50,851 nt of DNA. It comes from Candidatus Oceanisphaera merdipullorum. Lineage in GTDB: Bacteria; Pseudomonadota; Gammaproteobacteria; Enterobacterales; Aeromonadaceae. Shown piece by piece: positions 43,695 through 50,851 of the stretch. Location of the stretch: the NCBI GenBank assembly GCA_018883865.1, contig JAHLFI010000074.1, positions 1 through 50,851 of the forward strand. Reading direction: 5' to 3'. Each line of letters opens with the position of its first letter. Positions within the stretch are counted from its first letter, which is position 1. Position numbers and translations under genes: made by a program. The notes under the pieces were generated by a model. The model saw only the letters and a program-made list of their open reading frames with translations. It did no database searches and was not told the DNA's origin.

Positions 43695-44978
43695 ATGCGG
43701 ATTGCAATTATCGGCGGCGGTGTGATTGGTTTAACCACTGCCTTTGCGCTTATCAAGAAAGGCCACAGCGTCGACTTATTTGAACAAGAGTCGGACGTGG
43801 GCCAAGCCACCAGCTTCGCCAATGGTGGCCAACTGAGTTATCGCTATGTATCACCACTCGCGGAGGCGGATGTGCCGCTACAAGCCTTAGGCTGGATGTT
43901 TAACGCTGATGCGCCGTTGCGCTTTCGCCCTCAACTGAGCTGGCAACAATGGCAGTGGTGTTGGCGCTTCTTAACTGCCTGTCGGCAGAGTGTCAATCAG
44001 CGAAACGGTGCGCACTTATTACGGCTCGCCCTATTCAGTCAATCAGTCTTGCATGACTGGCAAAAAAATGAGGCGTTAGGCGATTTTTCATGGCGCGCCA
44101 ACGGCAAGCTGGTCATTTATCGCGACCAGAGCCATTTTCACCACGCCACACACAAGCTCAAAAGCGACGCCCTACAACAGATATTAAACGCCGAGGCCTG
44201 TGTTGCGGCCGAGCCTGCCTTGGCGCACTTAGCCTCAGAGCTGCAAGGGGGCATTTTCTCCGCCGGAGATGAAGTAGGTGATTGCCACCTATTTTGTCAG
44301 CGGTTATTAGCGAGCTTACAGCAACATCCTCATTTCACCTTGCACACAGAACAGCGCATCACGGGCCTCAAGGTCGAACAAGGCCGAGTGCGCGCGCTGG
44401 TCTTAGAGAATGGCCATTCTCAGGCCGAACCGTTCGAGGTAGAGCAGCTGGTAGTGGCGGCCGGTATGGGCAGCTTAGGCGTATTGAAGAGCGTCGGCAT
44501 TAAGGTGCCCTTGTATCCGCTGAAAGGCTATAGCCTCACCTTGCCTGTAGCCGATTTAAGCACAGTGCCCAACACCAATGTCACCGATTATGACAAAAAA
44601 ATAGTCTATGCAAGGCTAGACCAACAATTGCGGGTGGCCGCCATGGTGGATATAGGTGGTAAAGAGTTTGGCGGAAAAGAGTCAGGCAGATATAAAGCCG
44701 AGCTCGATGCAGGGCGTATTGCTTTGTTGCGCCAACAAGCCCAAGCCAGCTTTCCCGATGCGGGGGATTTTTCACACGCTACACCCTGGGCCGGTTTCAG
44801 GCCAGCAACACCTGAAGGCACACCAATTATCGGTGCCACTACCATAAATAATCTGTGGCTTAATCTTGGGCACGGTAGTTTAGGCTTTACCCTCGCTTGC
44901 GGCAGTGCTCAAGTTTTGGCTAATTTGATTAATAATGAAACCAGCCCTATCGACTTAACGGGCTTACAGGGGCAGTAA
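43695..44978 (+). CDS. D-amino acid dehydrogenase (DadA-like)
   Basis: FAD-dependent oxidative deaminase passing electrons to the respiratory chain; 427 residues from the ATG at 43695 (AAGGA six bases upstream). An in-frame ATG at 43620 is rejected. MRIAIIGGGVIGLTTAFAL is the FAD-binding GxGxxG fold. TSFANGGQLSYRYVSPLAEADVPLQALGWMF, GDEVGDCHLFCQRLL, YPLKGYSLTLPV, WAGFRPATPEGTPIIG and NLWLNLGHGSLGFTLACGSAQ each match E. coli DadA (432 residues) block by block. The exact substrate is open. It sits between its likely regulator and a TAXI-TRAP importer, suggesting uptake followed by oxidation. No alanine racemase is adjacent. Confidence 0.88.
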   Translation: MRIAIIGGGVIGLTTAFALIKKGHSVDLFEQESDVGQATSFANGGQLSYRYVSPLAEADVPLQALGWMFNADAPLRFRPQLSWQQWQWCWRFLTACRQSVNQRNGAHLLRLALFSQSVLHDWQKNEALGDFSWRANGKLVIYRDQSHFHHATHKLKSDALQQILNAEACVAAEPALAHLASELQGGIFSAGDEVGDCHLFCQRLLASLQQHPHFTLHTEQRITGLKVEQGRVRALVLENGHSQAEPFEVEQLVVAAGMGSLGVLKSVGIKVPLYPLKGYSLTLPVADLSTVPNTNVTDYDKKIVYARLDQQLRVAAMVDIGGKEFGGKESGRYKAELDAGRIALLRQQAQASFPDAGDFSHATPWAGFRPATPEGTPIIGATTINNLWLNLGHGSLGFTLACGSAQVLANLINNETSPIDLTGLQGQ

Positions 44979-45060
44979 CCGTCATTTTTATGCTCTCGCT
45001 CTCGATTAGGCACAATAAATTCGCAATAACACTGGCTTTACATTAACGTATTTCAGATAG

Positions 45061-45108
45061 GTGACTAATTATACAGGTTATTTTTACTGCTCTTGTATTA
45101 TTAGTCAC
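45061..45108 (+). promoter_or_regulatory. Large inverted repeat upstream of the TAXI gene
   Basis: GTGACTAATTATACA (45061-45075) and TGTATTATTAGTCAC (45094-45108) are complementary at 14 of 15 positions, separated by 18 bases. Arm centres are 33 bases apart, about three helical turns. It ends 52 bases before the TAXI start codon, so it could be a two-site operator or a leader hairpin. Confidence 0.55.
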
Positions 45109-45160
45109 ATAGATATTTTATTGGGAAGTCGCCCTAAGCAATGAGAATGGAGAGTCATAT

Positions 45161-46114
45161 ATGATCAAGCTAGTTACAGGTGCCATGACTGCACTTTTAC
45201 TGAGCACGCAAGTCAGCGCCGAAGCGCGTTACGTCACCATAGGCACAGGTGGCCAAACCGGCGTTTATTACACTGCGGGTCAGTCGGTATGCCGTTTCCT
45301 AAACCGTGGTGCGGCTGAGCATGACATTAAATGTAATGCGCCCTCCTCTGCCGGTAGTGTCAGCAACATAGTGGCGCTGCAAAACAAAGATTACGACTTT
45401 GGCTTTATTCAATCAGATCACCAATATAAGGCGCTAGAAGGCCAAGCGCCTTTTGATAAGAAACCCGTGAAAAATCTGCGCGCCGTGTTCTCACTGCAAA
45501 GTGAGATCCTGACCTTAGTTGTGCGCAAAGACAGCAAGATAGACAGTTTTGAAGACTTAAAAGGTAAGCGCGTCAACATAGGTGTACCTGGCTCTGGCAG
45601 TCGCGATACCTTCGATGAAGTCATGGCCGCCAGCGGCTGGGATAAGAACACCTTCGCCTTGGCAGCCGAGTTAAAGCCGGCAGAAATGGCGGCGGCACTG
45701 GGCGATAATAACCTAGACGCCATTACCTATGTGGTCGGTCATCCCAGCGGTGCCATTCAAGAAGCCCTGACCACGGCTGATGCTAAGCTGATCCCTGTAA
45801 CCGGCGCTGGCGTAGACAAGCTACTGGCACAAGCCAGCTACTTTGCCAAAGCCGACATTCCTGCCGGATTATATCCTGGTGTAGATACGCCCATTCCCTC
45901 TATCGGTGGTAAGGCCGTATTGGCCACCACCGAAGAAACCGATCCGGAAGTTGTGTATCAGCTGGTGAAGTCGGTATTTGATAACTTAGATCGCTTCAAG
46001 CGCTTGCACCCCGCCTTTGCGGATCTAAAAGCCGAAGACATGATTTCTGTAGGCATTACCGCGCCCTTGCATGAAGGTGCCAAGCGTTACTATCAGGAAC
46101 AAGGCTGGTTATAA
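45161..46114 (+). CDS. TRAP transporter substrate-binding protein, TAXI family
   Basis: 317-residue periplasmic binding protein. Residues 1-20 are a signal peptide ending VSA. The mature N-terminus RYVTIGTGGQTGVYYTAGQSVCRFLNR is the TAXI signature; APSSAGSVSNIVALQNKDYDFGFIQSDHQYKAL and KGKRVNIGVPGSGSRDTFDEVMAASGW are also typical. TAXI proteins deliver substrates such as glutamate-type compounds to a fused TRAP permease, encoded 186 bases on. The dadA-like neighbour hints at a D-amino acid, but specificity cannot be read from sequence. Confidence 0.92.
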   Translation: MIKLVTGAMTALLLSTQVSAEARYVTIGTGGQTGVYYTAGQSVCRFLNRGAAEHDIKCNAPSSAGSVSNIVALQNKDYDFGFIQSDHQYKALEGQAPFDKKPVKNLRAVFSLQSEILTLVVRKDSKIDSFEDLKGKRVNIGVPGSGSRDTFDEVMAASGWDKNTFALAAELKPAEMAAALGDNNLDAITYVVGHPSGAIQEALTTADAKLIPVTGAGVDKLLAQASYFAKADIPAGLYPGVDTPIPSIGGKAVLATTEETDPEVVYQLVKSVFDNLDRFKRLHPAFADLKAEDMISVGITAPLHEGAKRYYQEQGWL

Positions 46115-46129
46115 AACTCGCCCACCCCT

Positions 46130-46156
46130 AAGCCCGCCGGCCCTGCGGCGGGCTTT
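46130..46156 (+). terminator. Terminator between the binding-protein and permease genes
   Basis: A 10-bp GC-rich stem, AAGCCCGCCG / CGGCGGGCTT, with a six-base loop and a short T-run. Partial read-through would make far more binding protein than permease. Confidence 0.7.
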
Positions 46157-46234
46157 AGCCGCACCACTTAAATCACATAATAGAGACTCGCATCAAGCTT
46201 AATACGTTAAATGACGTACTCTTATCTTAAGTAA

Positions 46235-46263
46235 AACCTCTGCCGAGCTGTTTAGCAGAGGTT
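46235..46263 (+). repeat. Hairpin upstream of the TRAP permease gene
   Basis: Perfect 9-bp stem AACCTCTGC / GCAGAGGTT with an 11-base loop, ending 37 bases before the permease ATG. It could be a leader structure or operator. Confidence 0.4.
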
Positions 46264-46300
46264 GCTCTCTCTAATAGCCCAGTTTAACTAGGTATAACCT

Positions 46301-48880
46301 ATGTCAGAAAAAAAATTGTCCGTAGAGGATCTGGTAGCCCAAGATGTGGGTGCCCGCTTACCCAGTGGCCTGATGGCCAAATTCATTGCCGGACTTGCCT
46401 TGCTCTGGTCGCTGTTCCAGTTATGGATTGCCTCGCCGCTGCCTTTTATGGTGGGTTTCGGAATATTTAACAGTACAGAAGAGCGTTCTATTCACTTGGC
46501 ATTTGCCCTGTTATTGACGTTTTTAGTGTTTCCTGCTCTTAAGTCTTCTCCACGCAATCGCGTCCCACTGCTGGATATTACCCTTGGCCTGATTGCCTCG
46601 GCCTGCGCCGCCTATTTATTTATTTTTTATCACGAATTATCCCAACGTCCCGGTACCTTAACCACGCCAGATCTGGTCACCGCCTGTGTGGGTATCGTTT
46701 TATTACTGGAAGCCACGCGCCGGGCGCTGGGTCCACCACTGGCCATTATCGCGCTGGTGTTTCTGGCTTACAGTCTGGCAGGGCCTTATATGCCGAGCCT
46801 GTTAGCCCACAGAGGCGTAACCTTGAGTGCGCTGGCCAACCACCAGTGGATCACCACAGAGGGCGTATTTGGTATCGCGCTGGGCGTATCGACCAGCTTC
46901 GTGTTTTTATTCGTGTTATTTGGTGCTCTGTTAGAGCGCGCGGGTGCCGGTCACTATTTTATTCAGTTGGCCTTTAGTTTGTTGGGCCACATGCGTGGCG
47001 GCCCAGCCAAGGCGGCCGTGGTGGCTTCTGGCTTAACCGGCATGATATCCGGCTCTTCGATTGCCAACGTAGTAACCACTGGTACCTTTACTATCCCTAT
47101 GATGAAGCGCACCGGATTCTCAGCAGAGAAAGCCGGTGCCGTCGAAGTGGCCGCCTCGGTCAATGGCCAGATCATGCCGCCCGTGATGGGCGCCGCCGCT
47201 TTCTTGATGGTCGAATACATTGGCATGCCCTATGTCGAAATCATCAAACACGCTTTCTTACCCGCCACCATCTCTTATATCGCCCTGCTCTATATTGTGC
47301 ATCTAGAGTCCATGAAGCTTGGCCTCGAGCCCATTGGTGGGCGAGCGCCTAAGCCTTGGTTGCGCCGCTTAACCGGTTTCGCCTTTGGTGTCGCCTTAAC
47401 CTGTGGCCTGTCACTGGCCGTCTATTACGGCTTGGGCTGGTTGAAACCCCTGCTCGGCGAGCATGTATTACCAGGGGTGAGCGTACTGTTGGCCATCGCC
47501 TATTTAGGCTTGTTAAAAATTGCCGCCAGTGTGGCACCGCTACCACCTGAAGACCCTAACGCCAAGCTGGATAAGCTGCCTGAAACTCGCGCCGTGCTGT
47601 TATCTGGCCTGCATTTCTTGCTGCCGGTGGTGGTCTTAGTGTGGTGCTTGATGGTGGAGCGCTTATCGCCAGGTTTATCGGCCTTTTGGGGCAGCATGAT
47701 GCTGGTTGTGATCTTAATCACTCAGCGCCCACTGCTAAGCTGGATGCGCAGCGATAGCCATCATCATGATGGTAATTTTATGGACGGGCTAGTGGACTTG
47801 CGTGAAGCGCTGCTAGCCGGTGCGCGCAACATGATCGGCATCGGCATCGCCACCGCCGCCGCTGGGCTCATAGTAGGTGCCGTATCGCAAACCGGTGTCG
47901 GCTTAGTGTTAGCGGACTTGGTAGAGCTGTTGTCAATGGGCAACTTACTGCTGATGCTGCTACTGGTGGCGGTGTTTAGCTTGATCTTAGGCATGGGCTT
48001 GCCCACCACCGCCAACTACATAGTGGTCTCGAGCTTGCTTGCACCTGTGGTCGTTACGCTTGGTCAACAAAATGGCTTAATAGTGCCGCTTATCGCCGTA
48101 CATATGTTTGTATTTTACTTCGGCATAATGGCTGATGTGACGCCGCCGGTGGGCTTAGCCTCTTTTGCCGCGGCAGCCGTATCTAAAGGTGATCCGATAA
48201 AAACCGGTATCACGGCTTTTTATTACAGCCTACGCACTGCCGCATTGCCGTTCTTATTTATCTTCAATACCGACTTGCTGCTTATCGACGTTAGCTTTTG
48301 GCACGGGGTACTTATCTTTATTATCGCCACCGCAGCTATGCTTATTTTCGCCGCCGGCACTCAAGGCTTCTTCTTGGTGCGCAGCCGTTGGTATGAAGGT
48401 GTACTGCTATTATTAGTGGCCTTTACCCTGTTTCGCCCGGGCTTTTGGATGGACATGATTCACGATCCGTATCGTGAAGTGCCCGCCGCCCAGCTCGAAC
48501 AAGTGCTAGATACCTTGCCCGAAGACAGCCAGTTACGGCTGCGGGTGAGCGGTGAAGATGCGGTGGGTGACATTAAAGAGTTCAGTGTATTACTGCCGGT
48601 ACCCTCGGGTAACAATGGAGCCGAACGTCTCGAAAAGCTGGGTTTGAAGCTCTATGAGCAAGACGGTAAGGTATTGATCGACAGTGTGTCGTTCAACAGC
48701 CCCGCCGCGGATGCCGGCTTAGACTTCGATCAGCAAATTATGCAGGTGCGTGCCCCTACCGAACGCTGGGTCAAAGAGCTGATGTGGATCCCTGGTTTAT
48801 TAGTGCTGGCGTTAGTGGTCTGGCTACAGCGCCGCCGCTACCCCGTAAAGGAACGACACCCACTGCCTAGCGCTATGTAA
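46301..48880 (+). CDS. TRAP transporter fused permease (4TM-12TM)
   Basis: 859-residue inner-membrane permease combining the small and large TRAP subunits, as usual for TAXI systems. Residues about 25-165 are the 4-helix part. From about 190 comes the large DctM-like part, with GLTGMISGSSIANVVTTGTFTIPMMKRTGF and ASVNGQIMPPVMGAAAFLMVEYIG as the Na+/substrate site region, mirrored by LILGMGLPTTANYIVVSSLLAPV and DVTPPVGLASFAAAAVSKGDP. The C-terminal 190 residues hold a DUF3394 domain with an extramembrane segment (about 735-820) and a last helix. Uptake is driven by Na+ in the family. A terminator follows. Confidence 0.93.
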   Translation: MSEKKLSVEDLVAQDVGARLPSGLMAKFIAGLALLWSLFQLWIASPLPFMVGFGIFNSTEERSIHLAFALLLTFLVFPALKSSPRNRVPLLDITLGLIASACAAYLFIFYHELSQRPGTLTTPDLVTACVGIVLLLEATRRALGPPLAIIALVFLAYSLAGPYMPSLLAHRGVTLSALANHQWITTEGVFGIALGVSTSFVFLFVLFGALLERAGAGHYFIQLAFSLLGHMRGGPAKAAVVASGLTGMISGSSIANVVTTGTFTIPMMKRTGFSAEKAGAVEVAASVNGQIMPPVMGAAAFLMVEYIGMPYVEIIKHAFLPATISYIALLYIVHLESMKLGLEPIGGRAPKPWLRRLTGFAFGVALTCGLSLAVYYGLGWLKPLLGEHVLPGVSVLLAIAYLGLLKIAASVAPLPPEDPNAKLDKLPETRAVLLSGLHFLLPVVVLVWCLMVERLSPGLSAFWGSMMLVVILITQRPLLSWMRSDSHHHDGNFMDGLVDLREALLAGARNMIGIGIATAAAGLIVGAVSQTGVGLVLADLVELLSMGNLLLMLLLVAVFSLILGMGLPTTANYIVVSSLLAPVVVTLGQQNGLIVPLIAVHMFVFYFGIMADVTPPVGLASFAAAAVSKGDPIKTGITAFYYSLRTAALPFLFIFNTDLLLIDVSFWHGVLIFIIATAAMLIFAAGTQGFFLVRSRWYEGVLLLLVAFTLFRPGFWMDMIHDPYREVPAAQLEQVLDTLPEDSQLRLRVSGEDAVGDIKEFSVLLPVPSGNNGAERLEKLGLKLYEQDGKVLIDSVSFNSPAADAGLDFDQQIMQVRAPTERWVKELMWIPGLLVLALVVWLQRRRYPVKERHPLPSAM

Positions 48881-48916
48881 CTCACTGCTCTTGATAGCTT
48901 GATGGTTCAATAACCC

Positions 48917-48943
48917 AAAGCCCCAACCCGTTGGGGCTTTTTT
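48917..48943 (+). terminator. Intrinsic terminator after the TRAP permease gene
   Basis: Stem AAAGCCCCAA / TTGGGGCTTT (10 bp) with a CCCG loop and a six-T tail. Confidence 0.9.
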
Positions 48944-49171
48944 ATGCTCGTGAGGAGTGAGGAAATATTACCGCCCAGCGCCAAGGCGTCTAATTAATCG
49001 CAGCCGTTTTAACCAGCTAATCCTATGCTAATGAGTTTTTAAATCCACAACCAGACAATGTCGAAATCCTCTTTGCACCAGAAACGGGCACACTATAAAA
49101 GATAATACATTGCTTGACGTTCTGTGCTTACGCGCTCTTTGGACCTGAAGCTTCCCACCTTACGCATGAAA
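48944..49171. other. Convergent gap between TRAP and nhaD, nothing recognised
   Basis: About 230 bases between two terminators. No ORF, repeat or regulatory motif was recognised. Confidence 0.5.
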
Positions 49172-49200
49172 AAGCCCTGACGCTGCTGCCGTCAGGGCTT
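49172..49200 (-). terminator. Terminator of nhaD
   Basis: An 11-bp stem, AAGCCCTGACG / CGTCAGGGCTT, with a seven-base loop; on the minus strand it continues TTTTTC. It lies 29 bases past the nhaD stop. Confidence 0.85.
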
Positions 49201-49229
49201 GTTTGCTGTCGAACTATCTAATCTAAACC

Positions 49230-50675
49230 TTAACCAAAGATATTGAAACTGTCCGCATTTAACCACAGATGCATCATAATACTGGCTACGTAGCCGAGCA
49301 AAATCACCGGCGTCCACTTCAGATGGCCCATAAAGGTATACATGCCGCGCGCTTGGCCCATTAAGGCTACCCCCGCCGCCGAGCCGACCGACAACAAGCT
49401 GCCGCCCACACCCGCAGCCAAGGTTACCAACAGCCAGTTGCCGTGGGACATTTCGGGATTCATGGTCAGCACCGCAAACATCACCGGAATGTTATCAATC
49501 ACAGCCGAGACCAAGCCAATGGCGATATTGGCGTACACCGCATTCCAATGGCCGTACAACAGCTCGGAACCCAGCGCTAAGTAACCCATAAAACCGAGAC
49601 CACCCACGCACATCACCACGCCGTAAAAGAACAATAAGGTGTCCCATTCGGCGCGCGCCACGCGGCTAAATACATCAAATGGCACCACGCTGCCTAAACG
49701 CTGTAAGGCTTCTTCGTCTCCCCGCTTAGCGGCCATGACTTTTTGGCGCGCCACCGATTTGTCCAAAGTTTGACGTAAGTAATAACCAAAGAACTGCAAG
49801 TAACCCAGGCCTGTCATCATGCCCAGCACCGGCGGCAAGTCGAACAAGCTGTGACAGGCCACGGCCGAGGCGACGGTCAGCAAGAATAAAAACACGATGC
49901 GCAATGCACCGCGTTTCAATACGACTTTTTCATACACAGCCACTGGGCAGCGATTTTCAATAAAGAAGCTCATGATGATGGCCGGGACTAAATAGTTCAC
50001 CACTGCCGGAATAAACAAAATGAAGAACTCATTAAATTCAATGATGCCCGCTTGCCACACCATTAAGGTAGTAATGTCACCAAAGGGACTAAAGGCACCC
50101 CCAGCGTTAGCGGCGATGACGATGTTAATGCAGCAGATATTAATGAATTTCTTATCGCCCTCCGCCACCTTAATCACCACAGTACTCATCAATAGCGCCG
50201 TGGTTAAGTTATCTGCCACCGGTGAGATAAAGAACGCTAAGATACCGGTTAACCAAAATAACGATTTATAACTAAAACCGCGGCGTATCATCCAAGAGCG
50301 CAGCGCATCAAACAGACCGCGCTCTTCCATGGCGCTGATGTAGGTCATGGCCACCAATAAAAACAGCAGTAGTTCAGCATATTCTAATAAGTTGTGCCGA
50401 AAGGCGTCTTTAGGCAAATTACCAAAACCATTATGCATGTAGGTCCAACCGATGACCACCCAAATAATACCGGCGGCAATCAACACGGGTTTGGATTTTC
50501 TTAAGTGCAGATATTCCTCTGCCATCACCAATATATAAGCGAAGACAAACACCGCCAGCGCAAACAACCCCACGCTGGTGTGCGTTAAATCCTGGGGCAC
50601 TTCGGCCGCCGCGATCGAGGTACTGAACAATGCGCCCAATCCTCCAAGGGTGAGTAAAGACAGCTTCCTTTGCAT
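49230..50675 (-). CDS. nhaD: Na+/H+ antiporter NhaD
   Basis: Na+/H+ antiporter of the NhaD type (ion transporter superfamily), common in marine and halophilic gammaproteobacteria; 481 residues. The first 24 residues resemble a signal sequence or first helix, followed by about a dozen membrane segments. VADNLTTALLMSTVVIKV, ANAGGAFSPFGDITTLMVWQ, IDNIPVMFAVLTM and GVGGSLLSVGSAAGVALMGQARG are the conserved ion-path blocks with Asp, Asn and Thr residues. In Vibrio NhaD works best at alkaline pH. The gene stands alone; its promoter lies in the last 175 bases of the window. Confidence 0.94.
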   Translation of the reverse strand: MQRKLSLLTLGGLGALFSTSIAAAEVPQDLTHTSVGLFALAVFVFAYILVMAEEYLHLRKSKPVLIAAGIIWVVIGWTYMHNGFGNLPKDAFRHNLLEYAELLLFLLVAMTYISAMEERGLFDALRSWMIRRGFSYKSLFWLTGILAFFISPVADNLTTALLMSTVVIKVAEGDKKFINICCINIVIAANAGGAFSPFGDITTLMVWQAGIIEFNEFFILFIPAVVNYLVPAIIMSFFIENRCPVAVYEKVVLKRGALRIVFLFLLTVASAVACHSLFDLPPVLGMMTGLGYLQFFGYYLRQTLDKSVARQKVMAAKRGDEEALQRLGSVVPFDVFSRVARAEWDTLLFFYGVVMCVGGLGFMGYLALGSELLYGHWNAVYANIAIGLVSAVIDNIPVMFAVLTMNPEMSHGNWLLVTLAAGVGGSLLSVGSAAGVALMGQARGMYTFMGHLKWTPVILLGYVASIMMHLWLNADSFNIFG

Positions 50676-50820
50676 GTTTTCTCTCTCTTTGGTTATTTTG
50701 GTTATTTTGGCTTTTTTGTTATTTTGCTATAGCTATTAAGGTGCTTTTTTACACTATGTTCTACAAATGAAGCCTAACATAAAGCCCTAGACAAAGAGCT
50801 TCGCATTCTTAGCGCTTGCT

Positions 50821-50843
50821 CGCATTTTTCAAATCAAAATGCG
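50821..50843 (-). promoter_or_regulatory. Stem-loop upstream of nhaD
   Basis: CGCATTTT / AAAATGCG (8 bp, 7-base loop), about 145 bases before the nhaD ATG. Closer to the gene, GGTTATTTT is repeated in tandem at 50691-50708. Either might be a regulatory site, with no known factor to name. Confidence 0.25.
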
Positions 50844-50851
50844 CCAGAGCA

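Overview
The window is about 51 kb of chromosome from a Gram-negative gammaproteobacterium. Gene content and arrangement suggest a marine or halotolerant member of the Aeromonadales, such as the Oceanisphaera/Oceanimonas group; this is inferred from protein likeness, not from a marker tree. Supporting points are the divergent fabB/mnmC pair, purEK, a uvrB / tRNA-Asn / nagBA stretch, and many sodium-linked transporters: NhaP2-type, Mrp, NhaD, SSS, BASS and TRAP. No insertion sequence, prophage, CRISPR array or rRNA was seen.

Layout. 1-9.4 kb: a K+/H+ antiporter gene cut by the window edge, an AI-2E-family permease, and a complete seven-gene Mrp antiporter operon (A/B fused, then C, D, E, F, G with 1-4 base overlaps) behind a good sigma-70 promoter. 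This block is visibly AT-richer than the rest. 9.5-16.9 kb: a secreted GlcG/HbpS-like protein, bluB and cobO (cobalamin) facing each other across a composite inverted-repeat region, a CLCA_X-type protein with an HEWFH motif, a DUF1328 membrane peptide, a BON-domain periplasmic protein, and a YfeH-type symporter divergent from an AraC regulator. 17.1-25.9 kb: a two-gene RND efflux operon, a small membrane protein behind a perfect FNR box, purEK, and an SSS symporter followed by a 43-residue membrane peptide. 26-31 kb: FUSC and NRDE/TANGO2 proteins in an overlapping pair, a periplasmic DNA ligase, a NimT/CynX-like MFS exporter and mobA. 31-39.5 kb: fabB, mnmC, an unknown secreted protein, corA, creA, a pentapeptide-repeat protein and uvrB. 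39.6-42.6 kb: tRNA-Asn, a non-coding stretch with clustered DnaA-box-like 9-mers, nagBA and a YciH/SUI1 factor. 42.6-50.9 kb: a LysR regulator divergent from a DadA-like D-amino-acid dehydrogenase, a TAXI-type TRAP transporter, and nhaD.

How the genes fit together. Several units point to sodium-based energetics: Na+ is expelled by Mrp and NhaD and re-used by the SSS, BASS and TRAP importers. The LysR-dadA-TRAP block reads as an uptake-and-oxidation locus for a D-amino acid or similar compound, with a clear LysR-type operator and a second, larger inverted repeat before the binding-protein gene. nagBA converts GlcNAc-6-P to fructose-6-P, and its NagB lacks the E. coli allosteric residues.

Most of the window is ordinary housekeeping and transport. 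The observations most worth following are the DnaA-box cluster beside tRNA-Asn, the 33-bp palindrome in the 5' end of the CLCA_X gene, the phased TTTATAAA array before the BON gene, the FNR-box small membrane protein, the inverted repeat before the TAXI gene, and the SSS/43-residue peptide pair. I did not find a clear new multi-gene defence or mobile system.
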